This document shows positions 1 through 8,094 of a DNA stretch of 47,816 nucleotides, in pieces. The stretch's first letter is position 1; every line of letters begins with the position of its first letter. A model generated the notes under the pieces. That model did no database searches. It saw nothing but the letters and a program-made list of their open reading frames with translations, and had not been told where the DNA came from. The DNA is taken from positions 1-47,816 of the forward strand of contig NZ_FORS01000015.1 of assembly GCF_900114065.1 (NCBI RefSeq). The letters are read 5' to 3'. Source of the DNA: Stutzerimonas kunmingensis (GTDB taxonomy: Bacteria; Pseudomonadota; Gammaproteobacteria; Pseudomonadales; Pseudomonadaceae). The position numbers were made by a program, and so were the translations under genes.

Positions 1-284
1 GACATCAAGAGAGCGGTAGCCTTTTTTAGGATCGCTTTCTCCCGTTCCAGTCGGTCGATCCTGGCTTCCAGCTCCTGGATTTTCTGCTGTTCGGGCGTCA
101 GTGCTTTGCTCTTCGGGGTAACGCCCTCGCGCTCCTCTTGAAGCTGTTTTACCCATCGGCGCAGGGCCGACTCAACCACTCCCAGTGAACGAGCTGCTTC
201 GATATGGCTGTAGCCCTGATCGAGCACCAGGCAGGCGGCCTCTCGTTTGAACTCGGGCGTAAAGGAACGACGTTGCTTGGTCAT
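1..284 (-). CDS. IS3-family transposase OrfA, cut by the window edge
   Basis: The fragment starts MTKQRRSFTPEFKREAA and continues with a helix-turn-helix (YSHIEAARSLGVVESALRRW) and a C-terminal leucine-zipper-like coiled coil (IQELEARIDRLEREKAILKK). That is the usual layout of IS3-family OrfA, the DNA-binding half of the transposase. The ATG at 282-284 follows a good GAGAGG ribosome binding site. At 21-27 the minus strand reads A_AAA_AAG in the zero frame, the canonical -1 slippery heptamer by which this family makes the OrfAB fusion transposase. OrfB and the other IS end must lie before base 1. The family call is firm. The exact IS subgroup (IS51-like) is a guess. Confidence 0.9.
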   Translation of the reverse strand, partial: MTKQRRSFTPEFKREAACLVLDQGYSHIEAARSLGVVESALRRWVKQLQEEREGVTPKSKALTPEQQKIQELEARIDRLEREKAILKKATALLM

Positions 285-348
285 CAGACACCTCTCTATG
301 GCGAGCATTCTCGCCCTAAATGGGTGTCCGGAATCAGTAGACCACTAC
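1..348 (-). mobile_element. Insertion sequence of the IS3 family, orfA-proximal end
   Basis: This is the orfA side of an IS3-type element. The putative terminal inverted repeat lies at about 321-348 (minus strand reading TAGTGGTCTACTGATTCCGG then ACACCC), some 37 nt before the orfA start. The other end is outside the window, so neither a target-site duplication nor the full repeat pair can be verified. The non-coding DNA that follows fits an insertion into, or decay of, older sequence. Confidence 0.75.
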
Positions 349-1306
349 ACTTGAAGTTGATTCGGACAAACTGAAGCTTTCTGCCCGAGCCGGGGCTTGT
401 CGGCGGACTCAGGACACTGGAGCGTGGGTTCGCAAAGCAAATTAGGCTGACCGTGGGAGCATTGGCTATTGCTTCGGGTTGACCGCAGCAGCGGTGTAAA
501 AAATGTCCCGGCCAGCTGGCAGCAATGGTGCGGTTGAGCTTGCCAATGCTGCCGCCTCTATCATGTATGCGCGCGCCGGGTTCCTACTCCTAGGCCCAAT
601 GAACAGCGGGCGCCGGAGCGCTGGGTTTCGGGGGTTTTGAAGCGTAGACCAGCTCCCGATTATGAATTTAAGGCTGTCCGCGCTTGGGCTTCGACAAGTG
701 TGCCGGACTACATTTCCCGGCCAGGTAGATGCTGTACTTGGCCGGGAGGGCATCTGCACCTGTTGGGTTATTAAGCAGTTGCGATGCATCGGTCTACAAA
801 GACTGCTTACCAGACTTTCGTATCTGGCCTACCACCCGAAGGAGGCTCGGATCACTCATACCTGGCCGGGAAGCCCTTCAGGCTTCGGGGAAATCAGGCC
901 CGTAGTCGCTCGCCGCATTTGAACCGTTGAGCAGAACCAGTCCGTGCCTCATTGCGAGCCGATACAACTCATCGTAGCCTCCCCCGGCCAGAGATACGCT
1001 GTCCCCAGCATCCGCTCCTGGCAGGGGGCTCAATGGGGGGCGAATTGGCATCGGTTCACAGGGAGTAGGGCACACCTCAAAACCCTCAAAAGATCAGGCT
1101 AGCGACTTTCTCTGTATCGAGGTGGTAATCGCCGGAGCAGACTAGCTAGTTGAACAGCCACAAGCGTAGCTCCCTTATTCACGGACCCGTTGAGGACCGC
1201 TTTGGGGCCAAGAGCAGTCATCGGGCGGATTCAGCGCAATGACCGCTTCCGGCTGGGCCGTACACCTGTTGAAAAAACGTGCCAAGAGTAGCTGTCCGAC
1301 GCGCGG
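349..1306. other. Intergenic region without a supported gene
   Basis: About 960 nt between the IS end and the hypothetical gene at 1307-1804. The open frames here are short (65-107 codons), overlap on both strands, lack convincing ribosome binding sites and resemble no family I know. The only structure I see is an imperfect hairpin at 1195-1219 (GACCGCTTTGGGGCCAAGAG...). Its reverse complement matches the hairpin at 11404-11428 in 21 of 25 positions. The region may be decayed mobile DNA. Confidence 0.5.
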
Positions 1307-1804
1307 CTACATGCGGGCGTCAGGAATGCTGCGGGCGTTGTTCTTCTGCAGAATCACCGACGCTTCGTTGTAGGCATGCTGGAAGGTGTCGCCGCCGATC
1401 CAGGCCACTGCCGCGTCTTCGTCTTCATAGTGGAAGATCCCACGATAGGTAACCAGCAGACCCATCATAAAGTCGATGGCAGCGTCTTCAGCTTCCTCAG
1501 CGACCACCAGCTCCAGCACTGGGTATTGCAGGAATACCAGGCACATCGCTAGCAGGCTGATGCCTTCACCGACGTTCATCGCCTGGAACAGGTCGTCGAA
1601 GTCCGCGGGGTCGAAACCATTTTCCTCAATGTCTTTGAAGTCGAAGGTGCTCAGGTCGATTTCGACATCGTCGAACGGCTCGTTGACCAGTGGATTGGCC
1701 AGCAGCGGATGGACGACATTGGCTTTGGTCTTGCCCGAACGGTTCTGCTTGGCCTTGGCTTTGGCCCGCTGGGCGCGTTTTTGCTGTTTATTTGGGGAGG
1801 CCAT
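1307..1804 (-). CDS. Hypothetical protein with a basic N-terminus and acidic C-terminal domain
   Basis: A 165-residue protein from the ATG at 1802-1804, which follows AAGGA. An upstream extension in the same frame is possible but has no ribosome binding site. The first 30 residues are very rich in Lys, Arg, Gln and Ala (MASPNKQQKRAQRAKAKAKQ), like a nucleic-acid-binding or ribosome-associated tail. The rest is acidic and helical (FDDVEIDLSTFDFKDIEENG). No catalytic motif, signal peptide or membrane segment is evident. I recall similar conserved hypothetical proteins in pseudomonads but know no function. It stands alone on the minus strand, divergent from the ABC transporter operon. Confidence 0.7.
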   Translation of the reverse strand: MASPNKQQKRAQRAKAKAKQNRSGKTKANVVHPLLANPLVNEPFDDVEIDLSTFDFKDIEENGFDPADFDDLFQAMNVGEGISLLAMCLVFLQYPVLELVVAEEAEDAAIDFMMGLLVTYRGIFHYEDEDAAVAWIGGDTFQHAYNEASVILQKNNARSIPDARM

Positions 1805-2393
1805 GGAGGCGAGTTCCTTGATCGAGGCAGCCATATTCATGGCCCAGGGTAGTCGGGCACATATTCTATTCAGTCCTGGCTGGGGGCGTCGGCTAAAGGG
1901 AACAGATTTTCCCTGCTTTAGACTTCCGCTTTCGGCAGCTGGCGGACGCGATAATTGAGCACCCGGCATCAGACCCCATTACCACTCCAACTATTACGCG
2001 CCTTATATATTGGCCTCTGACGGAGTGAATCTGGAAGCCGTTTGCCATCTACCGGCTTAAACGCCGGGGTCTGTACCCGCCCCAACTGGACCACTGCTAG
2101 GGCAACCTTCATCGATCTGGTCCTGCATCGCTAGAGCTTAGATGATGGACGCCCTGGCTCACGGTTGAGACCGGCCGCAAGGCGTGCTGATGATCGAGAC
2201 CAGACGACACTTTCGGCGAGCACCATCGCGGCCCATCTAATCTCCCATCTGCTCACCAATGGTGCGCAATGATCTTCGCTCAGCCCATTTTTCCCATCCG
2301 GCAACCTGTCCACAGGCTGGCACGCTTCATGCTCTTGTACATTTGTTCAAGTTGCTTGAATAAATATCCATCTCTTCAAGAAGAGGTCTTGCC
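1805..2393. other. Divergent intergenic region upstream of the ABC operon
   Basis: About 590 nt separating the minus-strand hypothetical gene from the plus-strand transporter operon. It contains the sigma-54 promoter annotated at 2317-2333. A palindrome at 2251-2266 (GCTCACCAATGGTGCG) resembles an NtrC site but its spacer is two bases too short. I see no gene. Confidence 0.6.
2317..2333 (+). promoter_or_regulatory. Sigma-54 (RpoN) -24/-12 promoter
   Basis: CTGGCACGCTTCATGCT matches the RpoN consensus YTGGCACGrNNNTTGCW at all but two of its defined positions. The invariant GG (2319-2320) and GC (2331-2332) have the required spacing. The site lies 61 nt upstream of the first ATG of the binding-protein gene, which would give a leader of about 50 nt. 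Sigma-54 control, which needs an activator such as NtrC, suits a nitrogen-scavenging operon. Confidence 0.75.
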
Positions 2394-3239
2394 ATGCAAC
2401 GCCGTGCCGTGAAAAACCTGACATTTGCCCTGGCCACTCTGCTCGCCAGCTCCCTGGCCCACGCCGACGACCTGCTGCAACGCGTCCAGCAGAAGAAGCA
2501 AATTACCATCGCCACCGAAGCCCGCTTCGCACCGTTCGAATCGGTGGAGAACGGCAAGATCGTCGGCTATGGCGCTGATCTGATGACCTACGTGCTCAAG
2601 GATCTGCCGGAGGTCAAGGTCAAGCAACTCGACCTACCCTTCCAAGGCATTTTGCCGGGTCTGGATACAGGCAAGTTCGATTTCGTGGTGACCTCTGTGA
2701 CCGTCAACAAGGCGCGCTTCGAACAATTCGCCTTCACCGTGCCGATCGCCGAGTCCACCGTTGCACTGCTCAAGCGTGGCAATGACGACTCGATCAGCAG
2801 CCTGAACGATCTCAACGGCAAGGTGGTCGGTTCGCAGAGCGGCTCTGGCCAATTGCAGGTTCTGCAGGCCTATGACCAGAAACTCAAGGACGCCGGCCAG
2901 CCTGGCCTCAAGGCCATTCGTGAGTACGTCAGCTTCGACGAGGCGTACGCCGATCTAGCGCTGGGCCGCCTGGATGGCGTTGCCCAGTCGCTGTCCAACC
3001 TCGGCCCGCTGATCAAGTCGCGTCCTGGCGTGTTCAGCACGCTCAGCGACATGCTCGGCCCGCAGACCTATTACGGTTGGGTCGGCCGCAAGGATGCCGA
3101 CAGCGCCAGCCTGGTCAAACTGTTCAGCGACGGTATCGCCCGTGCTAACCGTGACGGCACCATGAAGGCCCTGCAGGAAAAATGGTTCGGCTTCACCATG
3201 GATGTGCCGGCCGACGCCATGCCCGAGCCGAGCATCTGA
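2394..3239 (+). CDS. Amino-acid-type ABC transporter substrate-binding protein
   Basis: A 281-residue periplasmic binding protein of the polar amino acid family (SBP_bac_3). It has a Sec signal peptide (about residues 1-24, cleavage after AHA) followed by ITIATEARFAPFESVENGKI, the typical start of the mature ligand-binding lobe. The later YYGWVGRKD and NRDGTMKALQEKWFG segments also fit the family. The ATG at 2394 follows GAAGAGG. It is the first gene behind the sigma-54 promoter and is followed by two permeases and an ATPase, so it should deliver the solute to that complex. The ligand cannot be read from sequence. The neighbouring M20 hydrolase and DUF1989 gene suggest a carbamoylated, ureido or guanidino amino-acid-like compound (inference). 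Confidence 0.93.
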   Translation: MQRRAVKNLTFALATLLASSLAHADDLLQRVQQKKQITIATEARFAPFESVENGKIVGYGADLMTYVLKDLPEVKVKQLDLPFQGILPGLDTGKFDFVVTSVTVNKARFEQFAFTVPIAESTVALLKRGNDDSISSLNDLNGKVVGSQSGSGQLQVLQAYDQKLKDAGQPGLKAIREYVSFDEAYADLALGRLDGVAQSLSNLGPLIKSRPGVFSTLSDMLGPQTYYGWVGRKDADSASLVKLFSDGIARANRDGTMKALQEKWFGFTMDVPADAMPEPSI

Positions 3240-3249
3240 GTCGCTGACC

Positions 3250-3906
3250 ATGGATGACTTCGGCGTTCGCTTCGCACTCTACTGGCCTGCTCTGCTCGAC
3301 GGTGCGCTCACCACACTGTGGCTGTGCCTGGCCGGGATGCTGCTGGGCTTCGTTCTCGGCGTGCTGATCTATCTGCTGGGCAGCAGTCGCAGCCGAGGTT
3401 GCGTAGCGTTCGCCGGGGTTTATGTGAGTTTCTTCCGTGGCACGCCGATGTTGGCGCAGTTGCTGCTGCTCTTCTATTTGCCTGCCGGGCTGGGCATGGA
3501 CGTGCCGGCGCTGGTCGCCGCCGGTCTGGCATTGGCCCTGAATACTGGGGCCTACCAATCGCAAATCCTGCGTAGCGGTTTCGCTGCTATCCCGGCAGGG
3601 CAGCTGGAGGCCGCTGCGGTGTTCAGCATCGGTCGCTGGCGCACGCTGCTGCACATCCAGTTGCCGCAAGTGGTACGTCTGACCCTGCCGGCGCTGATTT
3701 CCGAGCTGATCGATGTGATCAAGGTGTCGGCAGTGGTCTCGGTGATCTCCATCACCGACCTGATGCGGGTCAGCCAGCAACTGGTTTCGCAGACTTACCG
3801 CCCGCTGGAGGTATATCTCGTCGCCGCACTGTTCTACCTGGCGCTGACCAGCCTGCTGGCTCTGCTCGGGCGCCAGCTGGAGCGTCGCTGGCAGGCGCGC
3901 AGCTGA
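3250..3906 (+). CDS. Amino-acid ABC transporter permease (first subunit)
   Basis: A 218-residue inner-membrane permease of the HisM/GlnP family. It has hydrophobic segments throughout and the conserved cytoplasmic EAA loop that docks to the ATPase (GQLEAAAVFSIGRWRTLLHI), followed by QLPQVVR. I chose the ATG at 3250 (MDDFGVRFALYW). The longer frame from 3202 would overlap the 3' end of the binding-protein gene with an unlikely N-terminus. It starts 11 nt after the binding-protein stop, and its own TGA overlaps the next start (TGATG at 3904-3908), so the two permeases are translationally coupled and probably form a heterodimer. Confidence 0.92.
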   Translation: MDDFGVRFALYWPALLDGALTTLWLCLAGMLLGFVLGVLIYLLGSSRSRGCVAFAGVYVSFFRGTPMLAQLLLLFYLPAGLGMDVPALVAAGLALALNTGAYQSQILRSGFAAIPAGQLEAAAVFSIGRWRTLLHIQLPQVVRLTLPALISELIDVIKVSAVVSVISITDLMRVSQQLVSQTYRPLEVYLVAALFYLALTSLLALLGRQLERRWQARS

Positions 3907-4553
3907 TGGAGAACTGGATGAATCACCTTCCCGATTTCGGCCATGCGCTGCTGGTCACCCTTGGCATCAGTTTTTCCGGTGCGGCGCTGGGCCTGCTGCT
4001 GGGCTTTACCCTCAACGCGTTGCGCCTGGCGGTACCTGGCTTCATTGCTGTGTATCGGTTGTATGTCTGGCTGGTGCGCGGCACACCGTTCCTCGCGCAA
4101 CTGTTGCTGATCTACTTCGGGCTGCCAGTGCTTGGTGTGACCCTGGACGCCATCGAGGCCAGCATTCTTGCACTGTGCCTCTACAGCGCGGCCTATTTCG
4201 CCGAGTTGCTTCGTTCGGCCTGGGCCAGCGTGCCGATTGGTCAGCTAGAGGCCGCGCAGGTGCATGGTCTGAGCGGCATCCAGACCTTCTGGCACATTCA
4301 GACGCCCCAGGCGCTGGCGTTCGCGCTGCCGCTTTTGGGCAATCAGGTGATCCTGACCATCAAGGAAAGCGCGGTGGCGTCGATCATTACCGTGCCGGAG
4401 CTGACCATGACCGCCGGACAGATCGTGTCCAACACCTTTTCCTATGTCGTGCCCTACGTGCTGCTGGTGCTTTCGTACTGGCTGCTGACGCTGCTGGTGG
4501 GTTTCGCCGCCGCTGCGCTCGGCCGTCGCGCAACGCGCTACCTGCGAGGATGA
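3906..4553 (+). CDS. Amino-acid ABC transporter permease (second subunit)
   Basis: A 215-residue inner-membrane permease of the HisM/GlnP family with about five hydrophobic segments and an EAA loop (GQLEAAQVHGLSGIQTFWHI then QTPQA). Its ATG overlaps the stop of the preceding permease, and the ATPase follows after four bases. This is the usual two-permease architecture of polar amino acid importers. Both permeases carry an intact EAA loop, so both should contact the ATPase dimer. Confidence 0.92.
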   Translation: MENWMNHLPDFGHALLVTLGISFSGAALGLLLGFTLNALRLAVPGFIAVYRLYVWLVRGTPFLAQLLLIYFGLPVLGVTLDAIEASILALCLYSAAYFAELLRSAWASVPIGQLEAAQVHGLSGIQTFWHIQTPQALAFALPLLGNQVILTIKESAVASIITVPELTMTAGQIVSNTFSYVVPYVLLVLSYWLLTLLVGFAAAALGRRATRYLRG

Positions 4554-4557
4554 CCCG

Positions 4558-5364
4558 ATGAGCAACCTGCCCCTTCTTGAACTGCGCGGCGTGGGCAAGT
4601 CCTACGGCGCCAATACCGTACTGCAGCGCTTCGACCTCAGTGTCCGGGCTGGTGAGATCGTCTCGCTCATCGGCCCCTCCGGCTCCGGCAAGACCACTGC
4701 CCTGCGCTGCATGAATTTCCTCGAAGCCTATGACCAGGGCGAGGTATGGATCGATGGCCAGCTGCTTGGTTACAGCGGCCCCGGACGGCGCCCAACCGAC
4801 CAAGACAGCGCCGCCATCATCGCCGAGGTACGTCGACCGCTGGCCATGGTGTTTCAGCAATTCAATCTCTGGCCGCACATGACGGTGCTCGAAAACGTCA
4901 TGGCGCCGTTGCTGCTGGGCAAGCGTCTGAACCGAACCGACGCGCGCTCGCTGGCCGAGGCCGCTCTGCAAAGGGTTGGCCTGGCAGCCAAGATTGGCGC
5001 CTATCCGGCACGACTGTCCGGTGGGCAGCAACAGCGCGTCGGTATCGCCCGGGCGCTGGCGGTCAAGCCTCGCCTAATGCTGCTCGACGAGCCGACGTCG
5101 GCGCTTGATCCGGAATTGGTAGAAGAGGTACTGCAGGTAATTCGCGGCCTGGCCAGCGACGGCATGACCATGGTCATGGTAACCCACGAGATGAGTTTCG
5201 CCGCACAGATATCCAGCCAGGTGGTGTTCATGGAAGCTGGGCAGATCGTCGAAACCGGTGCGCCGGCGACGATGTTCCAGGCACCCGCCACCGACCGCCT
5301 GAGGCAGTTCCTCAAACCCTGGTTCAACCGCAGCCTGACGCCACGCCAGGAGATGTGCCAATGA
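4558..5364 (+). CDS. Amino-acid ABC transporter ATP-binding protein
   Basis: A 268-residue cytoplasmic ATPase of the GlnQ/HisP type that powers the importer. All motifs are intact: Walker A GPSGSGKTT at residues 39-47, Q-loop Gln near 100, signature LSGGQQQR at 153-160, Walker B LMLLDE at 173-178 and switch His 210. An insert of about 20 residues (GYSGPGRRPTDQDSAAIIAE, near 71-90) is a little longer than in the shortest homologues. The TGA overlaps the ATG of the downstream M20 hydrolase (ATGA at 5361-5364), so transport and hydrolysis are translationally coupled. Confidence 0.95.
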   Translation: MSNLPLLELRGVGKSYGANTVLQRFDLSVRAGEIVSLIGPSGSGKTTALRCMNFLEAYDQGEVWIDGQLLGYSGPGRRPTDQDSAAIIAEVRRPLAMVFQQFNLWPHMTVLENVMAPLLLGKRLNRTDARSLAEAALQRVGLAAKIGAYPARLSGGQQQRVGIARALAVKPRLMLLDEPTSALDPELVEEVLQVIRGLASDGMTMVMVTHEMSFAAQISSQVVFMEAGQIVETGAPATMFQAPATDRLRQFLKPWFNRSLTPRQEMCQ

Positions 5365-6593
5365 ATGCCGAACGGGTGATGGCGGCGGTGCGTGCCGAGC
5401 GTCTGCATGGCCTGCTCGATACCCTGGCCGGGTTCGGCGCGTTACAGGCCGGCGGGATGAATCGCCAAGCGCTTTCCGCAGAAGATTTCGAGGCGCGTGC
5501 CTGGCTGATCGGCGAGGCGCAGCGTATCGGTTGCCGCGTATGGACGGATGCCTGCGCCAATCTGTTCATCCGCCTCGACGGCCTGGAGGATCTGCCGCCA
5601 GTGATGACCGGCAGCCATATCGATACCCAGCCCAGCGGTGGTCATCTGGACGGCTGCTACGGCGTGATGGCCGGTCTGGAGTGCCTGCTGGCGCTGCACG
5701 ATCAGGGCTTGCGCACGCGCCGCCCCATCGAATTGGTGGTGTGGACGAACGAAGAGGGAAGTCGTTTCAGCCCCGGAGCCATGGGCTCCAGCGCCTTCGT
5801 CGAACCGACCCGCATGGCTGCCTATCGAGACAGCCTGGATGCTTCGGGCGTCAGTGTCGGTGAGGCTCTGGACGAGCATGCCCGACGTTTCGCCGGGCTA
5901 CCGCTGCGCGACAGGATCGCCGCGCATGCTTTCATCGAACTGCATATCGAACAGGGGCCGGTGCTGGAACGCGCGGGTGTGCCGCTTGGCGTGGTATCCG
6001 GCATTCAGGGTGTGCGCTGGTACCAGGTCCGCTGCCATGGGGCCTCCGCCCATGCCGGCACCACGCCGATGGACATGCGTCAGGATGCGATGCTGCTGGC
6101 TGCCGGCTGCCTGCCAGCCATCGACGCCCTGGCCGAGCGCCTGGCGGGCACCGACAAGCGCCTGACCTTCGGACGCTGGCACGTGCTGCCCAACTCGATC
6201 AACACAATAGCCGGAGAGGTGACTTTCAGCATCGACTTCCGGCACGCCGACAGTGCCGTGCTGGACGCCTTCGACGCGGCGCTGGCCGATTGCCTGCCCG
6301 CGCAGGCCGAACTGCAGATGCTCTTTAGTCATCCGCCAGTGGCGTTCGATGCAGCTGTCGTCGACGTGCTTCAGCAGGCCGCCGACGCCACTGGCGAAGC
6401 ATCCCTGAGCCTGCGCTCGGGCGCCTTTCACGATGCCATGTACCTGGCGACGCATTGCCCGACCGGCATGCTATTCGTGCCGAGCCGCGACGGCATCAGC
6501 CACAACCCCAAGGAATACACCGAACCTTCCCAGCTCGAAGTCGGCGCCCGTGCGCTGGCCTGGAGCCTCGTCCAACTGGCTGAACAAGCCTGA
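5361..6593 (+). CDS. M20-family amidohydrolase (N-carbamoyl-L-amino-acid hydrolase / allantoate amidohydrolase type)
   Basis: A 410-residue cytoplasmic metal-dependent amidase of the Zn-dependent HyuC/AmaB/AllC group. Members hydrolyse N-carbamoyl amino acids or allantoate to release CO2 and ammonia. Visible metal ligands are His86 in GSHIDTQPSGGHLDG, Asp97, Glu131/132 in NEEGSRF, His195 in ELHIEQGPVLE, and a late His in ISHNPKEYT. I prefer the ATG at 5361, preceded by AGGAG at good spacing and overlapping the ATPase stop, over the in-frame GTG at 5355. Sequence alone does not separate carbamoylase from allantoate amidohydrolase. The amino-acid-type transporter and DUF1989 neighbour favour a carbamoyl- or ureido-acid substrate (inference). 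Confidence 0.9.
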   Translation: MNAERVMAAVRAERLHGLLDTLAGFGALQAGGMNRQALSAEDFEARAWLIGEAQRIGCRVWTDACANLFIRLDGLEDLPPVMTGSHIDTQPSGGHLDGCYGVMAGLECLLALHDQGLRTRRPIELVVWTNEEGSRFSPGAMGSSAFVEPTRMAAYRDSLDASGVSVGEALDEHARRFAGLPLRDRIAAHAFIELHIEQGPVLERAGVPLGVVSGIQGVRWYQVRCHGASAHAGTTPMDMRQDAMLLAAGCLPAIDALAERLAGTDKRLTFGRWHVLPNSINTIAGEVTFSIDFRHADSAVLDAFDAALADCLPAQAELQMLFSHPPVAFDAAVVDVLQQAADATGEASLSLRSGAFHDAMYLATHCPTGMLFVPSRDGISHNPKEYTEPSQLEVGARALAWSLVQLAEQA

Positions 6594-6620
6594 CCTGTCC
6601 TTGCCCACCTAGGAGCGACC

Positions 6621-7334
6621 ATGAGCCATTCGAACCACGCCCACGATTACCCCGCCTGCTGCCAGCTCGACAACGGCGCCTCGCTGGGCACCAACGCCAC
6701 CCTCAACGAGCCGCTGTCGGCCGACGGTACGCCGGAACTCGGCAAGACATACACCGTGCCGGCACGCTGCGGCCGTGCCGTGCGCTTGAAGGCGGGTGAG
6801 GTCATCAAGATCATCAACACCCACGGCACCCAGGTGTGCGACACCTGGCTGTTCAATGCCAAAGACCTCAGTGAATTTCTCTCCATGGAACATGCCCGCG
6901 CGCATATCGACCGAATCATTCCGAAGGCGGGTGACGAGCTGTTCAGCAACCGCCGCCGGTCCATCGGCACGCTGCTCACCGACACCTCGCCAGGCGTGCA
7001 CGACACCCTGATCGCCGCCTGCGATCTGCATCGCTACACCAACCTCGGTGTTGAGGGTTACCACGATAGCTGCGCCGACAATATGCGCCTGGCCTTGCAG
7101 GCCATCGGTTTGCGTGCCCGCGAAGTCCCTCAGCCATTCAACCTGTGGATGAACATTCCGGTCAATTCGGACTACAGCATCGAGTGGCTGCCTCCGGTAT
7201 CCAAGGCCGGTGACTACGTGGAGATCCAGGCAGCTATAGACTGCGTGGTGGTCATGTCGGCCTGCCCACAGGACATCGTGCCGATCAACGACCTGAATCC
7301 GGTGGAAGTGCACTTTGTGGTCAGTGCCGGCTAA
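6621..7334 (+). CDS. DUF1989 (urea carboxylase-associated family) protein
   Basis: A 237-residue DUF1989 protein with the family hallmarks THGTQVCDTWLFN (about 67-79), RRRSIGTLLTDTSPG, DLHRYTNLG and YHDSCADNM (147-155). The conserved Cys and His residues are candidate metal or catalytic positions. Family members usually sit beside urea carboxylase or guanidine-degrading enzymes, and one paired subset has been described as a carboxyguanidine deiminase. Here it follows the M20 hydrolase by 27 nt behind a clear TAGGAG site, with no carboxylase nearby. A role in deiminating or otherwise processing the imported compound before the M20 enzyme acts is my inference. The family call itself is firm. 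Confidence 0.88.
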   Translation: MSHSNHAHDYPACCQLDNGASLGTNATLNEPLSADGTPELGKTYTVPARCGRAVRLKAGEVIKIINTHGTQVCDTWLFNAKDLSEFLSMEHARAHIDRIIPKAGDELFSNRRRSIGTLLTDTSPGVHDTLIAACDLHRYTNLGVEGYHDSCADNMRLALQAIGLRAREVPQPFNLWMNIPVNSDYSIEWLPPVSKAGDYVEIQAAIDCVVVMSACPQDIVPINDLNPVEVHFVVSAG

Positions 7335-7485
7335 TCGGCTGGCAGGTTTGAGCCCTCTGGCACGGGCTTGGCTTGACGGCTAGCAGTGGCGGTGAGGTGG
7401 GCACGGCTTAAACTTCGCGCCCGCCTTGGACGATACTGCGCCGCTCATGGCTGCTCCCCTTCGTCACTCATTGATTGAGATGCGC

Positions 7486-8094
7486 ATGCGTAAACCCAGT
7501 CCTACCCCTTCTTTCAAGGCTCACCACACCGACGGTCTGCCCAGCCTGGGCATGCGCCTGCGCCATGCACGCAAGGTTGCCGGGCTGACCCTCAAGCAGG
7601 TGGCCGTCGCCGCCAGCTGCTCGGAGAGTCTGATCTCCAAGCTGGAGAACGATGCTGCGTCACCTTCGCTGGCGATGCTTCACCGCCTGGCAGGGGCCCT
7701 GGGTAGCAACGTGTCGACACTTACATCGGAGGAGTGGGTATCCGATGAGCCGGTGCTGCGTGCTGGAGACAGGCCGGTGAAGCGTTTCGTCAAACGCAAC
7801 AAGGATGGCGAGATCGGTCTGGAGCGCATCACCCATCTGCAGAAGGGCGGCCTGCTGCAGGGCAATATCCATATTGTGGCTCCAGGGGTGGCCAGCGATG
7901 GTCTGATTGAGCATCCCGGCGAGGAAATGGGTTACGTACTCACGGGCAGTATCGAGCTTACTATCGGTGAGCACACCTACAGCCTGACGGCGGGCGATGC
8001 TTTTCATTTCCCCAGCAACCTACCTCATGGTTACCGAAACGGTGGCGATAGCGAAGCGCGTATTCTCTGGGTCAATACCCCAGTTACGTTCTGA
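7486..8094 (+). CDS. XRE-family regulator with C-terminal cupin domain
   Basis: A transcriptional regulator of about 202 residues. An N-terminal XRE helix-turn-helix (LGMRLRHARKVAGLTLKQVA then SCSESLISKLEND) is followed by a C-terminal cupin_2 effector domain (GEEMGYVLTGSIELTIGEHT, HFPSNLPHGYRN). Such proteins commonly control nearby catabolic or polyamine/amino-acid genes, with the cupin sensing a small ligand. I took the ATG at 7486, which has a GAG six bases upstream. ATGs at 7447 and 7480 are in frame and possible. It lies about 110-150 nt after the DUF1989 gene on the same strand and is the best candidate for the operon's specific regulator, acting alongside RpoN. Confidence 0.88.
   Translation: MRKPSPTPSFKAHHTDGLPSLGMRLRHARKVAGLTLKQVAVAASCSESLISKLENDAASPSLAMLHRLAGALGSNVSTLTSEEWVSDEPVLRAGDRPVKRFVKRNKDGEIGLERITHLQKGGLLQGNIHIVAPGVASDGLIEHPGEEMGYVLTGSIELTIGEHTYSLTAGDAFHFPSNLPHGYRNGGDSEARILWVNTPVTF

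Noticed and set aside
466..1075. Short open frames on both strands in the region after the IS
   Set aside because: They mutually overlap, lack ribosome binding sites and show no family resemblance, so I treat the region as non-coding.
2251..2266. A palindrome resembling an NtrC binding site upstream of the sigma-54 promoter
   Set aside because: The half-sites CACC and GGTG are separated by three bases instead of five, so it does not fit the known NtrC site.
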